Shown here: positions 36,562-45,138 of the stretch, in pieces
Layout of the letters: every line of letters begins with the position of its first letter
How positions within the stretch are numbered: the stretch's first letter is position 1
Source of the DNA: Novosphingobium album (ex Liu et al. 2023)
Lineage (GTDB): Bacteria > Pseudomonadota > Alphaproteobacteria > Sphingomonadales > Sphingomonadaceae
Assembly: GCF_029076845.1 (NCBI RefSeq)
Contig: NZ_JARESE010000028.1
Span: 62,001-126,000, forward strand
Length of the DNA stretch: 64,000 bases
Direction of reading: 5' to 3'
Program-made: the position numbers and the translations under genes
Notes under the pieces: model-generated
Seen by the model: the letters and a program-made list of their open reading frames with translations, nothing else
Database searches by the model: none
What the model was told of the DNA's origin: nothing

Positions 36562-37563
36562 TCAGCCGATCCGCAGCTTTCTTCGGATAAAGTCCGCCTC
36601 TGCCAGCAGAACCTCGCCGTCCTCCGGCGCACCGAAGAAGCCGCCGTGCGGCATCGCCTCCCAGACGTGCAGTTCCGCCTCGCATCCCGCGCGCAGAAGG
36701 GCGCGATGCAAGATCACCGTGTTGGAGAGGAACAGGTCGCGCGTCCCGGAGACCAGCATTGTCGGCGGAAAGCCCTTGCCGAAATCGCCGAACACGGCCG
36801 AGAGATAGGGATCGCGAAGATCGTGACCGTTGGCATAGAGCGCGATGGTTTGCGTCAGCCGGTGCTTGAGCACAACGTCGATCGTGTCGTTCGTCTCGAA
36901 GGTGTCGCCGCTTTCGGTGAGATCGGCTTCGGGCGTGGCCAGCACGCAAGCGCCGGCCAGCGGCAGGCCCAGGTCGCGAGCTTTCAGCATGAACGAGGCG
37001 GCCAGGCCACCCCCGGCGGAACCGCCGACAACGACGACATTGCGTGCATCAAAGCGTTCGAGCAGCCACCGGTATGCCTCGACCGTATCATCAAGGCCAG
37101 TTGGGAAGGGGTGATCGGGCGGCATCCGGTAATCGATCGAAAATGCCCTGACTTGCGCCATGGTCGTGAGTGGCAGGGCCATATGGGCGGCCGCCAGGCC
37201 CGACCCGTGCACATAGGCACCGCCATGGAGATAGAAAATGGCGCGATCGGCCGTATCGGGTGCCATGCCCTGCGGCACGACCTCGTAGACCGGCACCGCG
37301 CCGACCTGGTGCGTGATGATCTGCGCCGGGAATCGCTCGACGTTGACGGCCATTGCCGCGCTGAGCATCGCATCGGCGGCCTCAAGGCAGGCCCGCCACG
37401 CCTCCTTGTCGTTGAGATCGGACGGATGGCCCTCGCCCATCATGGGCGGGCTGGACAGGAACGCCTGCGCCTCAACGCTCACGGTTGACGGGGCGGGTAT
37501 CGTGCGGGCCGGAACGTGCACGCCTCCCTCGGTCGCGGTTCCCGTGATGTTGCCAACGCCCAT
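36562..37563 (-). CDS. Alpha/beta hydrolase, HSL-type esterase
   Basis: A 333-residue esterase/lipase of the hormone-sensitive-lipase group. HGGAYVHGSG is the oxyanion-hole motif, VVGGSAGGGLAAS holds the nucleophile Ser, SGTRDLFLSN the acid Asp and MPHGGFFG the His. The ATG at 37563 is fixed by AAGGAGGAG 8 bases upstream; the upstream frame contains only non-homologous sequence overlapping a transposase remnant. It probably cleaves esters of the compounds handled by this catabolic region, but the substrate is not visible. Divergent from the KstD-like gene. Confidence 0.92.
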   Translation of the reverse strand: MGVGNITGTATEGGVHVPARTIPAPSTVSVEAQAFLSSPPMMGEGHPSDLNDKEAWRACLEAADAMLSAAMAVNVERFPAQIITHQVGAVPVYEVVPQGMAPDTADRAIFYLHGGAYVHGSGLAAAHMALPLTTMAQVRAFSIDYRMPPDHPFPTGLDDTVEAYRWLLERFDARNVVVVGGSAGGGLAASFMLKARDLGLPLAGACVLATPEADLTESGDTFETNDTIDVVLKHRLTQTIALYANGHDLRDPYLSAVFGDFGKGFPPTMLVSGTRDLFLSNTVILHRALLRAGCEAELHVWEAMPHGGFFGAPEDGEVLLAEADFIRRKLRIG

Positions 37564-37586
37564 GCCCGTCTCCTCCTTGTCCTTCG

Positions 37587-37685
37587 CGGTCTTTTGTATG
37601 GTCCCGGTTTCTTCGGTGCCGCGCCGGCATCCTCTACCAGCCTGGCGATATCCGCAACCTCCCAAAGCCGATTGCTCACGCCGGT
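37587..37685 (-). pseudogene. Transposase C-terminal remnant
   Basis: On the minus strand, about 33 codons read TGVSNRLWEVADIARLVEDA then APKKPGPYKRP. This resembles the C-terminal end of a group of proteobacterial transposases (G-[VI]-[ST]-[DN]-xLW-x2-x-D-I-x-x-L ... K-x-GPYK). The rest of the transposase and any terminal inverted repeats are absent, and the reading frame then runs into the ribosome-binding region of the esterase gene. Family recognition is from memory of the motif only. Confidence 0.5.
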
Positions 37686-37914
37686 GGACGAGTATCCGCA
37701 CGGTTAGCCTCGGGCGCTCGCCATCGCTGGTCGAGATGGGCACAGCAGCGGGCGTGCCTTCGCTGCTGCGTACACGAATGCCAGCGCGGCGCGGCTATAA
37801 CTTGACAGCCCGGCCGTTCGCCAACAGCCTGACGAACAAAGCCACGGATCGGCCCCGGCCAGGTGCCGCGACCGTTCGCGATGGCGGGTTTGGTCACAGG
37901 GAGAGTGCCGCGCG
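37686..37914. other. Intergenic stretch, divergent promoter region
   Basis: Part of the 351-base gap between the esterase (-) and KstD-like (+) starts. Beyond the transposase remnant, no coding sequence, hairpin or clear operator is seen. CACAGGGAGAG just before 37915 is the ribosome binding site of the flavoprotein gene. Confidence 0.5.
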
Positions 37915-39612
37915 ATGATTACCAACTTGCCCGGGCAATGGGATCTGGAAGTCGATTTCGTCTCGATCGGTTCGGGGATCGGCGGCCTGGCCGCCGCGAT
38001 CACGGCCCATGACAGGGGCGCGAGCGCGCTGGTGCTGGAAAAGTCCGGGCAAGTGGGCGGCGTCACCGCGCTGTCGATGGGCGAGGTCTGGGTGGCGGGC
38101 AATCACCTGGCCGCCGCAGCCGGCCTTGCGGACTCGGTGGAAGAGGGTTTCCTTTATCTCAAGACGCTGTCGATGGGCTATGGCAGCGATCTGGCCATCC
38201 TCAACAAGGTGATCCACGCGCGCCACGCGCTGAAGTATTTCGAGGAGCGGATCGGCCTGCGCATGACGGTCATCCGCGATTGCCCGGACTATTATTATCG
38301 CCATAACGACCACGCCGTCGCCGAAGGCCGTATGCTCGAATGCGTCCCCTTCCCCGGCGCCGAGCTGGGCGAGTGGCAGCCCCACACGCGGCTTTCGCCG
38401 CAGATGCCCTATGGCATGACGCATCATGACATGTTCGCGGCGGGCGGCACGGCCAACATGATGAAGTGGGATTTCGCGCTGATGGGCGAACGCCTGACGC
38501 GCGACGAGCGCTGCCTGGGGCCCGGCCTCGCGGCCTATTTCGTCAAGGGCGTGCTCGATCGCGGCATCCCGATGTGGACCGGCGCCAGTGCCGAGGAACT
38601 GATCGCCGATGGCCATCGTGTGGTCGGCGTGCGCGTCAGCCGCGATGGCCGGGATCTGTTCGTCCGGGCGGACAAGGGCGTCCTCGTCGCGGTCAGCAGC
38701 TTCGAGCGGCGGCAGGATTACAACAGGACGCTGGGCCAGCAGCTTGAATTGGGGTCGATGGTGTTCTCCACGGTCGATGGCGCCAATTTCCGGCTGGCCG
38801 GCCCGCTGGGCGCGCGGATCGCGCGGGTGCCGGACATCACTTCGCTGGGCTTCGTCATTCCCGGCGAGGAGGACGAGGAAGGGATGCCGCTGTGGCGCAC
38901 CGCGCTGCCGGTGATCGGCCAGCCCCACGCGATCGTGGTCAACCGCAAGGGCAGGCGCTTTGGCAACGAGGCGTTCTACCGCTCGTTCTACTACACGATC
39001 GACGTGATCGACGGCGGCGACCAGTCGCATCCCAATTTTCCCTGCTGGCTGATCATCGACAGCCAGTCGCGCGAGAAATACCCGCTCATGTCGATCATGC
39101 CGGGGCAGGACTGGCCGGAGGGCTTCGGCGCGCAGGCCGATACCCTGGCGGGACTGGCGGCGAAGATCGGCGTCGATCCGGCCGGGCTGGAGCACACCGT
39201 CGCCCGGTTCAACGAGCACGCCGCCAGGGGCGAGGACCCCGATTTCGGGCGCGGCACGCATCCGTGGAGCGCCTGGATGTGCGGCGATCCGTTCAACCAG
39301 CCGCATCCGAACCTGGGCACGATCGCCAAGGGCCCGTTCTACGCCGTCGAGCTGAAGCGCATGGGCGGCACGGCCATCCCCTCCACCGGCCTGCTCACCG
39401 ATCCGCACGGGTGCGTGCTGGGCTGGGACGACCAACCGATCGCGGGGCTCTATGCGGCGGGCAATTCGGCCGCGCGGATGGAGACTGGCGCGGTCATGCA
39501 AAGCGGCATTTCCAACGCGCGCGGCATGACCGGCGGCTGGCTGGCCGCGCGCCACGCAATGGGCGAGCCCAGCCGCCTGCTGGAACAGGAAGTTGCGCGG
39601 CTGGGGCTGTAA
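37915..39612 (+). CDS. FAD-dependent dehydrogenase, KstD/fumarate-reductase-like
   Basis: A 565-residue flavoprotein of the FAD_binding_2 family, which includes 3-ketosteroid delta-1-dehydrogenases and fumarate reductases. The FAD dinucleotide fold is VSIGSGIGGLAAAITAHDRG (residues 16-35) with VLEKSGQVGG. The C-terminal FAD block is IAGLYAAGNSAARMETGAV ... ISNARGMTGGWLAARH. Its central domain (MPYGMTHHDMFAAGGTANMM) is not the usual KstD type, so the exact substrate is open; alicyclic ketone or enone oxidation is a reasonable guess. It converges with the MFS gene, 22 bases away. Confidence 0.88.
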   Translation: MITNLPGQWDLEVDFVSIGSGIGGLAAAITAHDRGASALVLEKSGQVGGVTALSMGEVWVAGNHLAAAAGLADSVEEGFLYLKTLSMGYGSDLAILNKVIHARHALKYFEERIGLRMTVIRDCPDYYYRHNDHAVAEGRMLECVPFPGAELGEWQPHTRLSPQMPYGMTHHDMFAAGGTANMMKWDFALMGERLTRDERCLGPGLAAYFVKGVLDRGIPMWTGASAEELIADGHRVVGVRVSRDGRDLFVRADKGVLVAVSSFERRQDYNRTLGQQLELGSMVFSTVDGANFRLAGPLGARIARVPDITSLGFVIPGEEDEEGMPLWRTALPVIGQPHAIVVNRKGRRFGNEAFYRSFYYTIDVIDGGDQSHPNFPCWLIIDSQSREKYPLMSIMPGQDWPEGFGAQADTLAGLAAKIGVDPAGLEHTVARFNEHAARGEDPDFGRGTHPWSAWMCGDPFNQPHPNLGTIAKGPFYAVELKRMGGTAIPSTGLLTDPHGCVLGWDDQPIAGLYAAGNSAARMETGAVMQSGISNARGMTGGWLAARHAMGEPSRLLEQEVARLGL

Positions 39613-39634
39613 GCACGGGAGGCGGTGGCGCGTT

Positions 39635-40912
39635 CTACGCCGGCGCCGCCTCGTGCGCCTGCCAGTCGGGATAGCGCGGCAGCGTCAGGATCAGCAGCCC
39701 GCACAGCGCGCAGCCGATGCCGCCCGCGGCGAGGAACGGGCCGTAGCTGCCGGCCAGATCGTAGACCAGCCCCGCCGCCATCGGCCCTATCCCGCCCGCC
39801 AGCGCGAGCAGGCCGCCCATCACGCCGTAGATCGCGCCGAAATTCCGCATCCCGCCATAGCCGGCGGTGAGGAAGCCGGCGATCTGCATCTTGGTGCCCG
39901 CCGCATAGCCATTGACCACCAGCGCCAGCACGATCAGCCCCGGTGAGCGGACATTGTCCATCAGCAGCAGGAACGATGCCGCGGCCGTGCCGAACGTGAG
40001 CGCGCCGATCCAGTTGGGGCGGAAGCGATCGAGCAGAACGCCGGTCAGCAGCTTGCCGGCGATGGCCGCGATCCCGCCCAGCGATGTCAGCCAGGCGGCA
40101 TTGGCCCGCGATACGCCGGCCTGTGTCAGGATCGGGAAGAGATGGATGGCCAGCCCGTTGGTGAGCGCCATCACGACCAGATTGGAAATCCCGATGCGCC
40201 ACAGCGCCGCGTTGCGCCAGGCCTGGCGGATCGTGAGGCCGGGCAGATCGAGCGTTGCCGAAGGCTCCTGCTCGCGCGTGGTGCCATTCTGCCGGCGTCG
40301 CTCCGCCTCGCGATCGTGAACGTCGAAGAAGAACAGCAGGCAGAACACCAGGGCGACCCCGCCCCAGCCCAGCGCCAGCCAGACATAGGCGGCGCGCCAG
40401 CCCAGCTCGGCGATCAGCCAGTTGCCCAGCGGCGGCAACAGGATCTGCGACAAGGCAAGGCCCGACATCATCAGGCCCAGCGCAAGCCCGCGCGATCCCG
40501 TGAACACCCCCAGCACCGCCGCCGTCCAGGCGGTGGACTTGAGGCTGGTGGAAACGATGCCGTAAACCACCCACAAGGCCAGCCATTGCCAGGCCGCGCC
40601 GGTGACGAGGCCGAAGGCGGCCATCGTGATGATCGTCAGGACCAGCCCTGGCAGCACCAGCCGCCGCGTGCCGACCCGGTCGATCAGGGTGCCGAAGAAG
40701 GGCGAGAGGATCGCGGTGATCACTGTCGCGATGCCCGGCCCGGAGGACAGCAGCGCCCGGCTCCAGCCGAACGCCTTGTCCAAGGGCTCCATGAACAGGC
40801 CGAGCCCGCCGATCATCACCGAATAGAACGAGTACCCGATCGCCGAGGCGAGCACGAGCGTCCAGCCGGATTTCCATTCGTTCAGGCCTGTCGCCTTGTC
40901 CGGGCTCACCAT
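39635..40912 (-). CDS. MFS transporter
   Basis: A 425-residue major facilitator with 12 predicted helices. The loop 2-3 motif is seen as GTLIDRVGTRRLVLPG, and the equivalent second-half loop as GVLLDRFRPNWIG. A hydrophilic central loop of about 35 residues (VHDREAERRRQNGTTREQEP) separates the halves. The ATG at 40912 has GGGAGAGA upstream. It is the last gene in the minus-strand unit luxE-like, luxC-like, TonB receptor, MFS. The likely role is uptake of an aromatic or organic acid across the inner membrane; direction and substrate are inferred. Confidence 0.91.
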   Translation of the reverse strand: MVSPDKATGLNEWKSGWTLVLASAIGYSFYSVMIGGLGLFMEPLDKAFGWSRALLSSGPGIATVITAILSPFFGTLIDRVGTRRLVLPGLVLTIITMAAFGLVTGAAWQWLALWVVYGIVSTSLKSTAWTAAVLGVFTGSRGLALGLMMSGLALSQILLPPLGNWLIAELGWRAAYVWLALGWGGVALVFCLLFFFDVHDREAERRRQNGTTREQEPSATLDLPGLTIRQAWRNAALWRIGISNLVVMALTNGLAIHLFPILTQAGVSRANAAWLTSLGGIAAIAGKLLTGVLLDRFRPNWIGALTFGTAAASFLLLMDNVRSPGLIVLALVVNGYAAGTKMQIAGFLTAGYGGMRNFGAIYGVMGGLLALAGGIGPMAAGLVYDLAGSYGPFLAAGGIGCALCGLLILTLPRYPDWQAHEAAPA

Positions 40913-41024
40913 GATCTCTCCCGCGCGAAAAAAGGCCGGTCCGGCAATGGCTCGCCGGCGCCATGATGCGGGCCGGAAGGTCAGGCCACCACGGCCAGAC
41001 CCTCCGGCGCGCGTGCCCGGTGCG

Positions 41025-43616
41025 TCAGTCGCCAAAGCGGTAGCGCAGGCGCATACCGTAGAAGCGCGGCTGGCCGACCACGGCCGACTCCAGGCCGCCG
41101 ACGCCCAGGCCGGGGATATAGGTGTAGTACTTCTCCTTGGTCACGTTCGTGGCGAAGGCGGCCAGATCGATCGGCAGCCCGGCCACGCCGTTCCAGCTGA
41201 GGTTGAGGTTGACGAGGCTGGTGCTGCCCAGCAGGCCCAGATCGGCGCCGAACAGCGCGCCCAGATCGGGAGCGCCGGCAACGCTCGGCGGCAGATAGAC
41301 GTAGTTGGTGCGTTGCTTCGCGGTGTAGGTATAGGTCGCGCCGATGCTGATGCGCCCGATGCTCTCGTCGATCGGCAGCGTATAAGTGCCGGTGGCGGTG
41401 AGGCGGTGCTTGGGCGACAGCGTCAGCTCCGAGCCCGCCTTGATCGCGGTGGCGGAGATCTGGTAATTGGGATCGTTCGTGGAGACCGCCGCGATTTCCC
41501 GGATCGTCGCGTTCAGATAGGAATAGCTGGTGTCGAGCGTCAGGCCGTCGAACGGCGTCAGCGATGCTTCCACCTCGACGCCGTAGATCCGCGAACGGCC
41601 GGCATTGATGATCGCGGTGGTGTTGGAAACCGGGGCCGGCACGCCGTTGATCACGCGCGGCGAGGCACCGAACTGCAATTGCTGGTTGGTAAAGTCGTTA
41701 TAAAAGCCGCTGATGTTGAACGTGCCGCGCACCGCACCGCTGAAGCTGGATTTCAGGCCCAGTTCGTAGCTGTCGACCTTTTCCGGCTTGAAGCTGCGCA
41801 AGTCGCTGGGGGCATTGGTGAACACGCCGCCCGCCCGATAACCGCGCGCGTACTTGGCATAGAGCAGGATATCATTGGCCGGCTTGTAATCAAGGCTCAG
41901 CAGCCAGGTCGGCTTGTCGGACTTCGCGCGCTGGAATGCGCTGCAATCGGGCGCCGTCGCCGGATCGGTGCAGGCCCGGATCACCTGGCTGGTGAAGGCG
42001 GGGAAGCGATAGCCGATGCGCGTCGCCTCGTTCTCCTGACGATCCCAGGTGTAGCGCAGGCCGCCCGTCAGCTTGAGCTGGTCGGTCAGCGCATAAGTCA
42101 TCTGCGTGTAGAGGCCGACATTGCGGAACGAGGTCTTGCCGCCGGTGAAATTGACCACGCCGACGTTGATCGGGGCGGGCAATGGCGGCAGCCCGGCCGC
42201 CGCGCGGCCGGCATTGGTGGCTGCGGTGAAAGCGGCGCCATAGACATCGGTGCAGACCAGATTGGCCAGATCCGCGCACTGGATCAGCTGGCTTGACTGG
42301 TTGCCGATCTCCGACAGCGGATTGCTGACTTCCAGATAGCCGCCCGCCTGATAGGTCAGGCGCCCGTCCAGCGCGCTGCCCTGCAGCTGCAATTCCTCGG
42401 TGAAGGTGGACTGCTCGGCGGAGTTGCGGCCGGGGATCGGGAAAATGCCCGTGAAGATCCGCGTCGCGCCCTGGAAGAAGAGCTGCGGATAGGGGGCGGG
42501 CAGATTGTCGGTCGTCCAGTTCGTGCCGAACAGGGCGGTGCGCTGGAAATTCTTGAGCTGGCCGTAGCTGATGATGTTCTTGATCGCCAGCGTGTCGCTG
42601 GCCTGCCAGGTCGTGGTGTTGATCACCTGCCAGGTTTCCAGCAGCGAGCGCGGATTGGCCACTGCCTGCTGCATGTCATAGAAGCCGAAACCGGCCGCCC
42701 GCTCGGCCGCGAGCTGCCCGCATGACAGGACGCCGATGAAGTTCCCCAGGCCCGTGGCGGGGTTGACCGGATCGTAGCCGGTGGGGTTGCAGCCGATCGC
42801 CTTCTGGACGCTGCCGTTCGTGTCCGAACGGTTGTAGGACACGATGAGGTAGTTCTCCAGATCGGGCGTGAGATCGACCACCAGGCTGGCGCGCAGCGCC
42901 AGATAGTCGACATCGTTGAAGTTGTCGGGCCCGATGCCCGAACGGTTGTGCAGCCAGCCATCGCGCTTCATGCGATCGGCGGCGAAGCGGACGCGGGCAT
43001 CATCGCCCAGCGGCAGGTTGATCGCGCCCTGCAGGCGGCGCAGGCCGTAATTGCCCAGCGACCCTTCGACATAGCCTTCGAACTGCGCGGTCGGCTTCTT
43101 GGGCACGAACAGGATCGCGCCGCCGGTGGTGTTGCGGCCGAACAGCGTGCCTTGCGGGCCTTTCAGCACCTGCACGTTCTGCAGGTCGAAGAAGCTGCCC
43201 GGCCCGGCGCCGTCGCCCGCCTGGGTGCCCTGGGTCGGGCCGCGCAAGGCCACCACGTCCGCGAAATAGACGCCGACCGAGGGCGGCGTGCCCGCATCCT
43301 GGACGAAGCCACGAATGGCGAAGCTGGAATTCTCCTGGCCGAAGTTCGAATTGGTCGAAAGCGAAGGCGTGAACGTCGCAAGATCGGACGCGTTGACCAC
43401 GTCACGACTGGAAAGCTGTTCCTGGTTGAACACCGTGATCGAGATGGGAACGTCCTGAAGCCGTTCCTCCACGCGCCGCGCCGTCACGATGATGTCGGCC
43501 CCCGCCGCGTGCTGCTCCCCGTCCTGCGGTGCCTGCGCGAAGGCCGGCGCCCCCATGCCGAAACCGAACGCAAGCGCCGTACCAGCCGCGAGAGCGGCCT
43601 TCCCCCCAATAGTCAT
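41025..43616 (-). CDS. TonB-dependent receptor
   Basis: An 863-residue outer-membrane receptor. It has a signal peptide (KAALAAGTALAFGFGMGAPAFA), then DIIVTARRVEERLQDVPISI, the usual sphingomonad N-terminal pattern, and a plug domain with VQVLKGPQGTLFGRNTTGGA. A 22-strand barrel ends in MRLRYRFGD. The ATG at 43616 has CAGGAGACG upstream. Located between luxC-like and MFS genes, it probably imports the compound processed by that unit. Sphingomonads use many such receptors for aromatics and oligosaccharides as well as iron chelates. Confidence 0.95.
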   Translation of the reverse strand: MTIGGKAALAAGTALAFGFGMGAPAFAQAPQDGEQHAAGADIIVTARRVEERLQDVPISITVFNQEQLSSRDVVNASDLATFTPSLSTNSNFGQENSSFAIRGFVQDAGTPPSVGVYFADVVALRGPTQGTQAGDGAGPGSFFDLQNVQVLKGPQGTLFGRNTTGGAILFVPKKPTAQFEGYVEGSLGNYGLRRLQGAINLPLGDDARVRFAADRMKRDGWLHNRSGIGPDNFNDVDYLALRASLVVDLTPDLENYLIVSYNRSDTNGSVQKAIGCNPTGYDPVNPATGLGNFIGVLSCGQLAAERAAGFGFYDMQQAVANPRSLLETWQVINTTTWQASDTLAIKNIISYGQLKNFQRTALFGTNWTTDNLPAPYPQLFFQGATRIFTGIFPIPGRNSAEQSTFTEELQLQGSALDGRLTYQAGGYLEVSNPLSEIGNQSSQLIQCADLANLVCTDVYGAAFTAATNAGRAAAGLPPLPAPINVGVVNFTGGKTSFRNVGLYTQMTYALTDQLKLTGGLRYTWDRQENEATRIGYRFPAFTSQVIRACTDPATAPDCSAFQRAKSDKPTWLLSLDYKPANDILLYAKYARGYRAGGVFTNAPSDLRSFKPEKVDSYELGLKSSFSGAVRGTFNISGFYNDFTNQQLQFGASPRVINGVPAPVSNTTAIINAGRSRIYGVEVEASLTPFDGLTLDTSYSYLNATIREIAAVSTNDPNYQISATAIKAGSELTLSPKHRLTATGTYTLPIDESIGRISIGATYTYTAKQRTNYVYLPPSVAGAPDLGALFGADLGLLGSTSLVNLNLSWNGVAGLPIDLAAFATNVTKEKYYTYIPGLGVGGLESAVVGQPRFYGMRLRYRFGD

Positions 43617-43698
43617 GGCAATCGTCTCCTGAAAGTATCTTGTTGTACCCGGTGGCTTTGGCCCTTTGTCCGGGGTGCTTAGGTATTGACTTGGAAAT

Positions 43699-45138
43699 TC
43701 ATTCCGCTGCGAAAACAGGGTTGGATTCACCCACGATGATGTCGTCATCACCGATCCACTTCACGAAGCGTTCAAGCGGATACATCGCATCGTGCGGACC
43801 GCCCGATACGTGCAGGTTGGCCGTGCCCAGCCGACAGATCCGCTGGCCACCCGCCGCGGCCAGGCTGTCGCGCAAGGCGCCCTTGCGCTCGGGCGGCCAG
43901 ATCCCGATCGTCTGCGTCGCCACGTTGACGTGGCGCACCGCATCCTCCAGCCGCTTGACCCGCACGACGTTGGACGTCTTGTTGCTGGGGTGGAAATCGA
44001 CCGGCTCGTCGGACAGGATCACCATGCCTCGCCCGTCCTTGCCGCCCCAGACCTTCAATTCGCCCATTGCTTGCAGGATCTCCACTTCCTCGCCCGTTTC
44101 GAGGCTGAGCGGGGGCGCCATGGCAGAGGCATAGGCACGGTCCAGCGCCAGCCGCTCGGCGAGCTTCGCGCAGAACCGCTCGATATCGGCCTCCTCGCCT
44201 TCGGCGAAGATGAACCGGCTCGCCAGGCAGGCTTCCTGGTTGTAGACGGTGGTGTCCTGCGCCGCGCGCTCGGCCGCCTCGGCGATGCTGGCATCGCTGG
44301 CGAAAGTCTCGCGCCCGATCATCGAGATGGAGGACTTGGGATCGAACGATACGAGCTGGATGCCCGGCCCCAAGTAGCGGATCACGTTGTTGATGGCATC
44401 GCCGCCGCCCCAGGCGACGATCCTGTCGAAATACTGCGGCCGATAGAGGATGCCTTCGATCTGCGCATCGCCGCCGCGCCAGTAGATCGCGGACATGGAC
44501 TTGACCACGGGATGCTCGGGATCAATCTCGGCCATCGTGCGCAGCACCGCCACGCAAGTGAACGGATCGCTCGACGGCATCTTGAACAGGTTCACCGCCT
44601 TGACGAGCGCGCCCTGCGCGATCGAGCTGATGCAGCCGGCCGGCGAATTGCCCGCCAGCATGTGGATCATGCGCGGGGGAAAGGCGCGTACGGCGCCCTG
44701 GTTGCCATTGGGATCGCTGCGCTTCACCCAGCCGTCCAGCGCCTCGGGCCGCGAAAAGTTGGATGCGATCATCCCTTCCAGCGCGGCGCGCGACATATAG
44801 TGCGGCGCCTCGCGATACAGGTTCTCGACCACGCGCAGCGGCAGCGGATTGGTTGCCGACAGCAGTTCCAGGCATTGCTGCAGATGGGGATTGCGCGACA
44901 GCGTGAGCCGTTCGCTCGTCTCCACCAGGAAGTCGATGATTTCCGACAGCTTGACGTCAAGCAGCGGCGGCAGTTCCGATCGCGGCGTGACGACGGCGTT
45001 CAGCTCGATCTCGGGCGTGGCGAAGTCGGCGCCCAGATCGCGCGAACGATGGCGCACCGCGCCGCCTTCAACCACCTGCCCGCGCACGAAGAAAGGCGCG
45101 GCCAGCACATCGGGCGCGACCGTATCCAGCACGCTCAT
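43699..45138 (-). CDS. LuxC-like acyl-CoA/acyl-protein reductase
   Basis: A 479-residue protein of the LuxC fatty acyl reductase family, which reduces an enzyme-bound acyl group to an aldehyde with NADPH. The aldehyde-dehydrogenase-like fold shows MLAGNSPAGCISSIAQGALV (nucleotide region), VAWGGGDAIN and YNQEACLASRFIF, with Cys304 at the position of the LuxC acyl-accepting cysteine. The ATG at 45138 overlaps the stop of the luxE-like gene (ATGA). In luminous bacteria LuxC works with LuxE and LuxD; here there is no luxA, luxB or luxD. Confidence 0.88.
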   Translation of the reverse strand: MSVLDTVAPDVLAAPFFVRGQVVEGGAVRHRSRDLGADFATPEIELNAVVTPRSELPPLLDVKLSEIIDFLVETSERLTLSRNPHLQQCLELLSATNPLPLRVVENLYREAPHYMSRAALEGMIASNFSRPEALDGWVKRSDPNGNQGAVRAFPPRMIHMLAGNSPAGCISSIAQGALVKAVNLFKMPSSDPFTCVAVLRTMAEIDPEHPVVKSMSAIYWRGGDAQIEGILYRPQYFDRIVAWGGGDAINNVIRYLGPGIQLVSFDPKSSISMIGRETFASDASIAEAAERAAQDTTVYNQEACLASRFIFAEGEEADIERFCAKLAERLALDRAYASAMAPPLSLETGEEVEILQAMGELKVWGGKDGRGMVILSDEPVDFHPSNKTSNVVRVKRLEDAVRHVNVATQTIGIWPPERKGALRDSLAAAGGQRICRLGTANLHVSGGPHDAMYPLERFVKWIGDDDIIVGESNPVFAAE

